The notes below the pieces were generated by a model that was not told the origin of the DNA, did not search any database, and worked only from the letters and a program-made list of their open reading frames with translations. Shown one piece after another: positions 38,131-45,669 of a DNA stretch of 64,000 bases (position 1 is the stretch's first letter; each line of letters starts with the position of its first letter). The stretch covers positions 233,682 to 297,681 of the forward strand of contig NZ_LFJC01000003.1 in the NCBI RefSeq assembly GCF_002776695.1, read 5' to 3'. A program made the translations under genes and the position numbers. The DNA is from Bradyrhizobium nitroreducens. GTDB lineage: Bacteria > Pseudomonadota > Alphaproteobacteria > Rhizobiales > Xanthobacteraceae.

Positions 38131-39003
38131 ATGAGGAAGCTGTTGGCTGCGGCCACATTCCTTTTGCTGGCGAGCACAGCTGCCCAGGCGCAGTACACCT
38201 TCGAGTATAACGGGCGCACCATCCGCATCGATCCGGACCGCGGCACGGTGCAGATTCCCGGCGTCTACGACAACACCGGCCAGCCCAAGGCCAAGAAGGC
38301 CAAGAAGAACGAGACGGCGCCGGGCCAGCAGCCGCCGCAGCAAGCCACGGTCGAGCCGCAGACGCCGGCTGCGCCGGCTCCCGCCCCAGTCCCCCCGCCT
38401 CCCGCGGCTGCGCAGGCGCCTGCACCCGCAGCCGTGGCGCCCCCGCCGGCTCCGCCTGCGGCGGCAACCGCGAGCAACGCGCCGGCCGAGACCGTCGTGC
38501 TGCCGCCGCCCGCGCCTCCTCCGGCGCCCGCGCCGGCCACGCAGCAGGCCGCTCCCGCCGTGACACCACCGCCGGCCCCGACCGTAGCCGCGGCCCCTCC
38601 TGCGCCGCCTCCGGCCCCCGCTCCGGCGACCCCCGCACCTGCCCCGGTTCAGGCTGCGGCCGTGGCTCCGCCTGCCCCGGCGGCTGCGCCCACCCGCGAT
38701 CTCAATTCACCGCTCGGGATCTGGCTCACCGAGGAGAAGGAAGGCAAGGTCCGCATCGAGCAGTGCGGCAGCAATCTCTGTGGCTATTCGGTCGACAGCA
38801 AATCGAACCAGAACGGCGAGCAGGTCCTGATCAACATGAAGCCCGGCAAGGACCAGAAATGGTCCGGCCGCATCCTCGATCCGAACTCCGGCTCGACCTA
38901 CGATTCGACCATCGCGATGAAGGGCACCGACCGCCTGCGCGTGCAGGGCTGCGCCTTCGGCGGCATGTTCTGCGGCGGCCAGACCTGGACGCGGGTGAAC
39001 TGA
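38131..39003 (+). CDS. secreted DUF2147 protein with long Pro/Ala linker
   Basis: ATG 38131 has TTGAGGAG upstream. The 290-residue product has a Sec signal (MRKLLAAATFLLLASTAAQA), a short domain QYTFEYNGRTIRIDPDRGTV, then a Pro/Ala linker of about 130 residues. The C-terminal DUF2147 domain opens PLGIWLTEEKEGKVRIEQCG and has paired Cys (EQCGSNLCGY, GCAFGGMFCGG). The linker suggests that it spans the periplasm or peptidoglycan. Function is unknown. Confidence 0.82.
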   Translation: MRKLLAAATFLLLASTAAQAQYTFEYNGRTIRIDPDRGTVQIPGVYDNTGQPKAKKAKKNETAPGQQPPQQATVEPQTPAAPAPAPVPPPPAAAQAPAPAAVAPPPAPPAAATASNAPAETVVLPPPAPPPAPAPATQQAAPAVTPPPAPTVAAAPPAPPPAPAPATPAPAPVQAAAVAPPAPAAAPTRDLNSPLGIWLTEEKEGKVRIEQCGSNLCGYSVDSKSNQNGEQVLINMKPGKDQKWSGRILDPNSGSTYDSTIAMKGTDRLRVQGCAFGGMFCGGQTWTRVN

Positions 39004-39028
39004 GTTTCGACATCGACGATCCGACTGC

Positions 39029-39060
39029 AAGGGGCCCGCGAACCGGGCCCCTTTGCTTTT
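39029..39060 (+). terminator. intrinsic terminator of the DUF2147 gene
   Basis: AAGGGGCCCG and CGGGCCCCTT pair around CGAAC, followed by TGCTTTT. It lies 26 bases after the stop codon. Confidence 0.85.
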
Positions 39061-39177
39061 GCCGCGAGATTGGCGAGGCGCGCTACCTCACAGAGCCTCC
39101 CGCGCGCGTGACGGGTCTCACATCGCCGGTTCCGCGCCCATGTCAGGTTCCCCGCATGGTCACCCAAGGGGCGTGTC

Positions 39178-39534
39178 ATGAACGGCTTTCGCAAAGGTCT
39201 CTTCGCCACCATCGTCGCCATCGCCTTCCCGCTGACGCAGGCAGGCGCGGCGACCTCCACTTTCGACGGTGCATGGAATGTCCGCATCGCCTCATCGAGC
39301 GAGACTTGCGGCAACGGCGCGACCGTCGCGATCGGCATCAGCAACGGCCTGATCGCATCGAGCAACGCCGCAGTGTCGGCGTCGGGCCGCGTCGCGGACG
39401 CCGGCAGCATCAACGTCACCTTGAGCACCGGCATCAAGCGCGCCGTCGGCTTCGGCCGCCTCAGCGGCAGTTCCGGCTCCGGCACCTGGCGCGGCGCGCT
39501 GTGCACGGGCACGTGGACGGCAGAGAGAATGTAA
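39178..39534 (+). CDS. small secreted protein, Ser/Gly-rich
   Basis: AAGGGG precedes ATG 39178. The 118-residue product has a Sec signal (MNGFRKGLFATIVAIAFPLT, cleavage near AGAA). The mature part is beta-rich, begins STFDGAWNVRIASSSETCG and holds two Cys (ETCGNG, ALCTGTW). A GAWNV-type opening is common in small periplasmic proteins of Bradyrhizobium. Function is unknown. Confidence 0.7.
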   Translation: MNGFRKGLFATIVAIAFPLTQAGAATSTFDGAWNVRIASSSETCGNGATVAIGISNGLIASSNAAVSASGRVADAGSINVTLSTGIKRAVGFGRLSGSSGSGTWRGALCTGTWTAERM

Positions 39535-39539
39535 TGCCT

Positions 39540-39672
39540 TGTGTCCCGGACAAGCGGCAACGGCCAGCGTTGCTGCGCAGAGCCGGGACCCAGCATTTTG
39601 ATCGCTGGAAGGTCTGGGTCCCGGATCAGCGACGCATCGCCATAGGCGATGCATCTTGTCCGGGACACGGGA
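39540..39672. repeat. multi-arm palindromic repeat
   Basis: GTGTCCCGGACAAG at the left is mirrored by CTTGTCCGGGACAC at the right (39659-39672). Inner arms are GCTGCGCAGAGCCGGGACCC and GGGTCCCGGATC, and GATGCATC-type sequences flank CGCCATAGGCG. It is related to the element at 15300-15455. Confidence 0.75.
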
Positions 39673-39674
39673 GG

Positions 39675-40079
39675 CTAGCCCAGCGGCGCGCCGTATTCAG
39701 CGTCCGTGACCGGCTCAAGCCAGGTCGAATAGACGCCGTCGAGCGCTTCCTGCATGGCGATGTGGCACATGCTGTTGGTCGGCGAGGCGCCGTGCCAGTG
39801 CACTTCACCCGGCGGAATCCAGACGGTGTCGCCGGGACGGATTTCCTGCACCGGCCCGCCCTTGGTCTGGACGCGGCCGACGCCGGAAATCACGTAGAGC
39901 GTCTGCCCGAGCGGATGATGGTGCCAGTTGGTGCGGGCGCCGGGCTCGAATGCGACGCGCGAGACGTTCAACCGCGCCGGCGCGGGCGCCATGTTGATGG
40001 GATCCTGCAACACGGTGCCGGTGAAGTGTTCCTTCGGCGCGCGGCGGGTTGGCCGCGTGCCGGCGAGCGTGATGTCCAT
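39675..40079 (-). CDS. cupin domain protein
   Basis: This is a 134-residue single cupin. Motif 1 is NWHHHPLGQTLYVISGVGRV and motif 2 is GDTVWIPPGEVHWHG, with the three His, Glu/Gln and final His for metal binding. Cupins of this form often accompany carboxymuconolactone decarboxylase or aldolase-like enzymes. Here the partner is the RraA-family gene 20 bases upstream. Confidence 0.88.
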   Translation of the reverse strand: MDITLAGTRPTRRAPKEHFTGTVLQDPINMAPAPARLNVSRVAFEPGARTNWHHHPLGQTLYVISGVGRVQTKGGPVQEIRPGDTVWIPPGEVHWHGASPTNSMCHIAMQEALDGVYSTWLEPVTDAEYGAPLG

Positions 40080-40099
40080 GGGGGTTACCTCGTTTCCTG

Positions 40100-40798
40100 T
40101 TACTTCTTGCTGGCGGCGTAGCGCGCCTTGGTTTCGGCGTTCATGGGATAGAGACCGGGCAGCGCGGCGCCGTTGTTCACCTCGTTGACGATCCAGGCTT
40201 CCATCCGCTCCTGCTCGACGCCCTCGTTGAGCACGTGATCGAGCATCGCTTGCGGGATCAGCACGCAGCCGTCCTGGTCGGCGACGACGATGTCGTTCGG
40301 GAAAACGGCAACGCCGCCACAGCCGATCGGCTCACCCCAGCCGACGAAGGTCAGGCCCGCAACCGACGGCGGCGCGGCATAGCCGTCGCACCACACCGGA
40401 AGATTGGTGCCGAGCACACCCTCGACATCACGCACGACGCCGTCGGTGACGAGCGCGGTGACGCCGCGCTTGACCATGCGGGCGCAGAGAATGTCGCCGA
40501 AGATGCCGGCGTCGGTGATGCCCATGGCGTCGACCACGGCAATGCAGCCCTCGGGCATCGCCTCGATCGCGGTGCGGGTCGAGATCGGCGAGGACCAGGA
40601 TTCCGGTGTCGCCAGATCCTCGCGCGCCGGCACGAAGCGCAGCGTGAACGCCGGTCCCACCAGGCGCGGCAGGCCCGGGCGCAGCGGCCGCGCGCCCCGC
40701 ATCCACACATTGCGCAGGCCCTTCTTGAGCAGGACCGTGGTGATGGTGGCAGTGGTGATGCCGGCGAGGGTCTTGCGGGCTTCGGGGGACAGCGACAT
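40100..40798 (-). CDS. RraA family protein (HMG/CHA aldolase-like)
   Basis: Start ATG 40798 (MSLSPEARKTLAGITTATIT) gives 232 residues. The fold is shown by WSSPISTRTAIEAMPEGCIA, GDILCARMVKRGVTALVTDG (the Gly-rich binding loop), VVRDVEGVLGTNLPVW (Arg-Asp pair) and NDIVVADQDGCVLIP. Members are either 4-hydroxy-4-methyl-2-oxoglutarate aldolases or RNase E inhibitors. The cupin downstream favours a metabolic role in aromatic or hydroxy-acid breakdown. Confidence 0.85.
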   Translation of the reverse strand: MSLSPEARKTLAGITTATITTVLLKKGLRNVWMRGARPLRPGLPRLVGPAFTLRFVPAREDLATPESWSSPISTRTAIEAMPEGCIAVVDAMGITDAGIFGDILCARMVKRGVTALVTDGVVRDVEGVLGTNLPVWCDGYAAPPSVAGLTFVGWGEPIGCGGVAVFPNDIVVADQDGCVLIPQAMLDHVLNEGVEQERMEAWIVNEVNNGAALPGLYPMNAETKARYAASKK

Positions 40799-41052
40799 GG
40801 ACGAGAACGAGCTCCGAGGTGCAGGAAAGAACGCGCGCATCTTGCGAGCCGCGAGCTTTGCGTCAAGGGCCAATAGACCTGCAGAAATGCAGAGCCGGGC
40901 CGTTATGCGCCGCGATAACAAGGCTTTATCGTATCCCCCCGGATTAATTTATTGGACTTGCGGGCGCATTTACGCGAAGCAGGGGTGAGGCGGAACTCGA
41001 GCTCGAGCCCGCGCTCTCCCGAAGCCCGATTTCGACAGCTCTTCGACAGCTC

Positions 41053-41784
41053 ATGGCCGCGACGCTTCCCCCGCCCCGCCTTCTGCCCAGTGGCGACAGC
41101 GCCGTCACGGTCGAGTTCAGCCGCACCATCGACGACGACGCCAACCAGCGCGTGCTGGCGCTCGACAAGGCGCTCGCCGCAAGCCCCATCGACGGCATCA
41201 CCGAGACGGTGCCGACCTATCGCTCGCTGCTGGTGCATTACGACCCTTGCAAGATCGGTTTCGATGCGCTCGGCGACAAGCTGCTTCCGATCGCGATCCA
41301 GCCGCCGCCGCCGGTGACCAAGGCACGCCGCTGGCGCATTCCCGTCGCCTATGGCGGCGAGCATGGCATCGATCTCGAGGATGTCGCCAAGGCGCTGAGC
41401 ACCACGCCCGACGACATCGTCGCCCGGCATGCGGGCGGCGACTACAAGGTCGCCATGATCGGCTTCACGCCGGGCTGGTCCTATCTCAGCGGCCTCGACA
41501 AATCCCTGCACATGTCGCGCCGGCAATCGCCGCGGCTGCTGACGCCGGCCGGCACGATCTCGATCGGCGGCGTCCAGGCCGGCATCCAGTGCCTCGCCGC
41601 CCCCAGCGGCTGGCATCTGCTCGGCCGCACGCCGGTGCGAACCTATCAGCTCCACCGCAACCCGACCTTCCTGACTGAACCCGGTGATCGCGTGACGTTC
41701 TTCGCCATCGACCACAAGAGCTTTGAGGAACTGGACCGCGCCGCCGAGGCCGGCGAGATCGTCGCCGAGCAGGTGAACGCATGA
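41053..41784 (+). CDS. pxpB: 5-oxoprolinase subunit B
   Basis: This 243-residue KipI-like subunit carries YKVAMIGFTPGWSYLSGLD and GTISIGGVQAGIQCLAAPSG, the family signature. PxpA, B and C together hydrolyse 5-oxoproline (pyroglutamate) to glutamate with ATP. Its stop overlaps pxpC by 4 bases. The start has a weak ribosome binding site. Confidence 0.94.
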   Translation: MAATLPPPRLLPSGDSAVTVEFSRTIDDDANQRVLALDKALAASPIDGITETVPTYRSLLVHYDPCKIGFDALGDKLLPIAIQPPPPVTKARRWRIPVAYGGEHGIDLEDVAKALSTTPDDIVARHAGGDYKVAMIGFTPGWSYLSGLDKSLHMSRRQSPRLLTPAGTISIGGVQAGIQCLAAPSGWHLLGRTPVRTYQLHRNPTFLTEPGDRVTFFAIDHKSFEELDRAAEAGEIVAEQVNA

Positions 41785-42818
41785 GCCGGCTCGTCGTCGC
41801 CAGCATCGGGCCGGCAAGCTCCGTTCAGGACGGCGGCCGCCACGGCGCGCAGCGCTATGGCCTGACGGTCAGCGGCGCGATGGACCGGCTATCGCTGGCC
41901 GCGGCGAATACGCTCGTCGGCAACGAGCCGTTCGCAGCGGCCGTGGAGATCGGCCCGTTTGGCGCGTCCTTCACCGCGCGCGATGGCGCCGTGCGCGTCG
42001 CGATTTCAGGCGCGCCTCGCAATGCGGACGTCGCAGGAAACCCGCTCGCCATGGACTCGTCGGTGACGCTGAAGGACGGCGAGACACTGACGCTGGGTTT
42101 TGCCCGCGGCGGTGCGTTCACGTATCTCGCCATCGAAGGCGCCATCAAGGGCGAGACGGTGTTCGGCAGTCTCGCGGTGAATGCCCGCGCCGGTCTCGGC
42201 AGCCCCTACCCGCGCCCGCTTCAGGCCGGCGACGACTTCACGGTCGATGCCGCGAGCGGCACGCCGGAGCTGCGGATCGAGTTGCCGAAGCCCCCGAGCG
42301 GTCCGATCCGCGTCGTGCTGGGGCCGCAGGACGACGAGTTCGACGACGCCAACAAGGCGCTGTTCCTGGATAGCGAGTGGAAGATCTCGGCGACCTCGGA
42401 CCGCATGGGCTACCGGCTCGAAGGTCCCGCGATCAAGCATCTTCACGGCCACAACATCGTCTCCGACGGCACCGTCAATGGCAGCATCCAGGTGCCCGGC
42501 AACGGCGCACCGATCGCGCTGATGATGGACCGCGGCACCTCGGGCGGCTATCCAAAGATCGCCACCGTGATCACCGCCGACATCGGCCGCCTCGCCCAGA
42601 CCTCGGCGGGAACGGCGTTCCGCTTCAAGGCCGTCAGCATGGCCGAGGCGCAGGACGAGGCGCGCAAATTCGCGCAAATGATCAAGAACCTGCCCGATCG
42701 CCTGCGCGCGGCCGACGGCGTCGCGCTGAACATCGAGGCGCTCAGCGACGCCAACGTCGCCGGCTATGCGGTGAGCGCCGTCGATGCCGGAACCTGGCAG
42801 GTCACCGCGGAGCCCTAA
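41781..42818 (+). CDS. pxpC: 5-oxoprolinase subunit C
   Basis: This is a 345-residue KipA-like (biotin-dependent carboxyltransferase family) subunit. VASIGPASSVQDGGRHGAQR, YGLTVSGAMDRLSLAAANTL and GTVNGSIQVPGNGAPIALMM are diagnostic. Its translation is coupled to pxpB through an ATGA overlap. It forms the ATP-using complex with PxpB. Confidence 0.94.
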   Translation: MSRLVVASIGPASSVQDGGRHGAQRYGLTVSGAMDRLSLAAANTLVGNEPFAAAVEIGPFGASFTARDGAVRVAISGAPRNADVAGNPLAMDSSVTLKDGETLTLGFARGGAFTYLAIEGAIKGETVFGSLAVNARAGLGSPYPRPLQAGDDFTVDAASGTPELRIELPKPPSGPIRVVLGPQDDEFDDANKALFLDSEWKISATSDRMGYRLEGPAIKHLHGHNIVSDGTVNGSIQVPGNGAPIALMMDRGTSGGYPKIATVITADIGRLAQTSAGTAFRFKAVSMAEAQDEARKFAQMIKNLPDRLRAADGVALNIEALSDANVAGYAVSAVDAGTWQVTAEP

Positions 42819-42851
42819 ACGTAACGACAAGACCAGAGGCGGAGAGCACCC

Positions 42852-43619
42852 ATGAAGACGATCGATCTCAATTGCGACCTCGGCGAAGGTTTTGGCGCGT
42901 GGGAGATGGGCAACGACGCCGCGATGATCGAGCTGGCAAGCTCGGTCAACGTCGCCTGCGGCTTCCATGCCGGCGACCCCGACATCATGCGCCGGACGGT
43001 CGAGCTGGCGAAGGCGCGCGGCGTCTCGGTCGGCGCCCATCCCGGCTACCGCGACCTGCACGGCTTCGGCCGGCATCCGATCGCGGGCCTGAAGGCTTCC
43101 GAGATCGAAAACCTCGTCGCCTACCAGATCGGCGCGTTGCAGGCGATCGCGACCGCGGCGGGCCACAAGGTCACGCATGTGAAGGCGCACGGCGCGCTCT
43201 CCAACGTCGCCTGCGAGGACGACATGACGGCGAAGGCGATCGCCGCCGGCATCAAGGCGGTCGACCCCAGCTTGATCTTCGTCGTGCTCGCCAATTCAAA
43301 GCTGGTGAAAGCAGGCGAGGACGCCAATCTGCCTGTTGTGCACGAGGTGTTCGCCGATCGCGCCTATGAGGACGACGGCAACCTCGTCTCGCGCAAGAAG
43401 CCCGGCGCGGTGCTGCACGACGCCAAGGCGATCGCCGACCGAGTGGTGCGCATGGTGCAGGACGGCGCGGTGGTGTCGGTGACCGGCAAGGTCATCAAGA
43501 TGCGCACGGATACGGTGTGCATCCACGGCGACACGCACGGCGCCGTCGAGATCGCGCGGACCTTGCGTCAGGCGTTGAAGGAAGCCGGCATAGAAGTGGC
43601 GCCGTTCAAGCGCGGGTGA
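42852..43619 (+). CDS. pxpA: 5-oxoprolinase subunit A (LamB/YcsF)
   Basis: This is a 255-residue subunit opening with [20 protein letters not shown] and [20 protein letters not shown], the LamB/YcsF signature, with [17 protein letters not shown] and [20 protein letters not shown] further on. GGAGAG lies before ATG 42852. It completes the pxpBCA operon, which recycles pyroglutamate formed by damaged glutamine or glutathione turnover. Confidence 0.95.
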   Translation: MKTIDLNCDLGEGFGAWEMGNDAAMIELASSVNVACGFHAGDPDIMRRTVELAKARGVSVGAHPGYRDLHGFGRHPIAGLKASEIENLVAYQIGALQAIATAAGHKVTHVKAHGALSNVACEDDMTAKAIAAGIKAVDPSLIFVVLANSKLVKAGEDANLPVVHEVFADRAYEDDGNLVSRKKPGAVLHDAKAIADRVVRMVQDGAVVSVTGKVIKMRTDTVCIHGDTHGAVEIARTLRQALKEAGIEVAPFKRG

Positions 43620-43627
43620 TGTTTGTC

Positions 43628-43703
43628 GTTATTCCGGGATGATGCGAAGCATCAGACCCGGAATCTCGAGGTTCCGGGTTCGGCTTCGCCGCCCCGGAAC
43701 GAC
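43628..43703. repeat. short palindromic repeat after pxpA
   Basis: ATTCCGGGATGATGCGAAGC and ATCAGACCCGGAATC lead into GGTTCCGGGTTCGGCTTCGC and CCCCGGAACGAC. Several short inverted arms nest here. It belongs to the same class as the elements at 59298 and 15300. Confidence 0.65.
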
Positions 43704-43706
43704 AAC

Positions 43707-43859
43707 CTAGAACGGGTGCACCGACAGCGTGCCGAACACGATCGCGGCGATGACGGCGAAGGCGCTGTAGAGCCCAAGGTGATGGGCGTTCGCCACGGTC
43801 CGGCGTGACAGTGAGCGCGCGTAGAAGTGCAACCTAGCTTCCGCCGATAGCTCGCGCAT
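43707..43859 (-). CDS. 50-residue membrane protein
   Basis: ATG 43859 has GGAG 8 bases upstream and opens MRELSAEARLHFYARSLSRR, then TVANAHHLGLY and a hydrophobic helix of about 17 residues (SAFAVIAAIVFGTLSV) before HPF. It is predicted to be N-in and bitopic. The basic N-terminus with His pair is distinctive. No family is recognised, but the ribosome binding site and codon use support a real gene. Confidence 0.65.
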   Translation of the reverse strand: MRELSAEARLHFYARSLSRRTVANAHHLGLYSAFAVIAAIVFGTLSVHPF

Positions 43860-44017
43860 GGTCGATCTCCAACGCCCCATTTGCGGGATTATGAGGGATC
43901 AACCAGGGCGGGAAGCAAGACGGTGGCGAAAATAGCGATGCGCCTCCTCCGAGAAGGCCGCATCACAGAGGTAAATTCTCTCCAGACGCGGATTCCGAGA
44001 ATCTTATTCGTTCAAAT

Positions 44018-44041
44018 CCGAGCCAGTTGGAACCGGCTCGG
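44018..44041 (-). terminator. hairpin after the nir operon
   Basis: CCGAGCC and GGCTCGG pair, with GTT and AAC continuing inside. On the minus strand it is followed by ATTTGAAC, a weak T-tract. It lies 20 bases past the flavoprotein stop and is the likely operon end. Confidence 0.5.
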
Positions 44042-44061
44042 CGAACGTTGAGCGACGACGG

Positions 44062-45669
44062 TCAGTACACGTCAGCCTGGAATCGCCCGGTCTTCTTGAG
44101 CTCGGCGACGAAACTGACGGCCTCGTCGGTCGAACGCGCGCCGAACTGGGCGACGATGTCGACCAGCGCGCGCTCGACGTCCTTGGCCATGCGCTTGGCA
44201 TCGCCGCAGATGTAGAAATGCGCGCCTTCGGCGAGCCACGTCCACAGCTCGCGGCCGACCTCGCGCATGCGGTCCTGCACGTAGAACTTCTTCTCGCCGT
44301 CGCGCGACCAGGCCAGCGACAACCGCGTCAATTGACCCGAGGTCTTCATCGCGTTGAGCTCGTCCTGGTAGAAGAAATCGCAATCGCTGCGCTGATGGCC
44401 GAAGAACAGCCAGTTCTTGCCGGGCGCGCCGGTCGCCTTGCGGTCGAGCAGGAAGGCACGGAACGGGGCGATGCCCGTGCCGGGGCCGACCATGATGATC
44501 GGCGTCTTCGGATCCTGCGGCAGGCCGAAATTATGTGCCTTCTGCACATAGACCTTGAGCTTCTCGCCCTCATTGATGCGCTCGCCGAGAAAGGTCGAGG
44601 CGACACCGATGCGCTTGCGCTTGCCGATCACGTAGCGCACGGAATCGACCGTCAGCGAGAGCTTTCCGGGCGTCGCATTGTGCGACGAGGAGATCGAGTA
44701 GAGTCGCGGCTGCAGCGGCTCCAGCGCCTCGACGAAGGCCTCCGGATGCGGCCGCGTGCCGGAGAACTTCTGCAGCGCGGCCATCACGTCGAGCGTCGCC
44801 GCATCGCCATCGGGATCCTCGCCCTGCGCCAGCGCCCTTGCCTTCTCGCGCGCCGCCCCGCCGGTGATGAAGGAGATCAGCTCGAACAGCGAGTCCGGTG
44901 CCGGCGACAGCGAGACGTCGTCGATCAGCACCTCGCGCAACGTTTTGCCGTTGACCTTGGTGGTGTGGGAGGCGCCGAGCAGCGCGATGATCTGATCGAC
45001 GAGGCCGACATCGTTGCGCGCGAACACGCCAAAACTGTCACCGACGACGTAGTCGAGCTTGCTCTCGGACAGATCGAACTCGACGTGGTAGGTCTCCTTC
45101 TCCGACTTGCCCTTGTTGAGCAGACGGCGCGACAGGAAGGTCGCCTCGGTCGGATTGTCGCGCGACCGGCCGGGCTCGGCGATGGTCACGGTCACGGCCG
45201 GCGCGGTCACCGCGTCCGCCTTCTCGGGGGCTTTCGCTGCGGGCGCCTTGTCGAGCTCCTCGTACAGCGATTTCAGCATCCGCGCGGTTTCCTTGCCGCC
45301 GGGGACGCAGAGATTGAGCCGCGCCTCGCTGCGGCTCGCGATCGCCTCGGAATAGTCGTGGCAATTGTAGCCGCACTGGCCGCAATCCTGCTGCGCCATG
45401 GCCGCCATCATCTTGCGGCGCACGGGGCGGCCCTCGGCGAGCTTCATCCGGTCGGCGATCGGCATGGTCTGGTCATGCCACGGCGCTTCACCGTCGTCGC
45501 CGTCACCGGCCTGCATGATGGCGGCGCCCTGCTCCGCCGACAGGGGCGCAGCCACATCAGGCGACAGCAGCCCGGCAAAGAAGCCGTTCAGCCAGGACCG
45601 CTGCGCGTCGGAGAACGGGGCGCTGGGAGGAATGATATCGAGTCTCGGCGGAGGGGTGATCTGGTTCAT
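44062..45669 (-). CDS. CysJ-like flavoprotein reductase with N-terminal Fe-S motif
   Basis: This is a 535-residue protein. The C-terminal two thirds form the FAD/NADPH module of sulfite reductase flavoprotein: RLYSISSSHNATPGKLSLTV (FAD), MVGPGTGIAPFRAFLLDRKA (NADPH) and HFYICGDAKRMAKDVERAL. The FMN flavodoxin domain of CysJ is missing. In its place residues about 95-125 carry CGQCGYNCHDY and LNLCVPGG, a four-Cys pattern fit for a [4Fe-4S] cluster. It overlaps nirA by 4 bases, so it probably feeds electrons from NADPH to that reductase. Confidence 0.85.
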   Translation of the reverse strand: MNQITPPPRLDIIPPSAPFSDAQRSWLNGFFAGLLSPDVAAPLSAEQGAAIMQAGDGDDGEAPWHDQTMPIADRMKLAEGRPVRRKMMAAMAQQDCGQCGYNCHDYSEAIASRSEARLNLCVPGGKETARMLKSLYEELDKAPAAKAPEKADAVTAPAVTVTIAEPGRSRDNPTEATFLSRRLLNKGKSEKETYHVEFDLSESKLDYVVGDSFGVFARNDVGLVDQIIALLGASHTTKVNGKTLREVLIDDVSLSPAPDSLFELISFITGGAAREKARALAQGEDPDGDAATLDVMAALQKFSGTRPHPEAFVEALEPLQPRLYSISSSHNATPGKLSLTVDSVRYVIGKRKRIGVASTFLGERINEGEKLKVYVQKAHNFGLPQDPKTPIIMVGPGTGIAPFRAFLLDRKATGAPGKNWLFFGHQRSDCDFFYQDELNAMKTSGQLTRLSLAWSRDGEKKFYVQDRMREVGRELWTWLAEGAHFYICGDAKRMAKDVERALVDIVAQFGARSTDEAVSFVAELKKTGRFQADVY

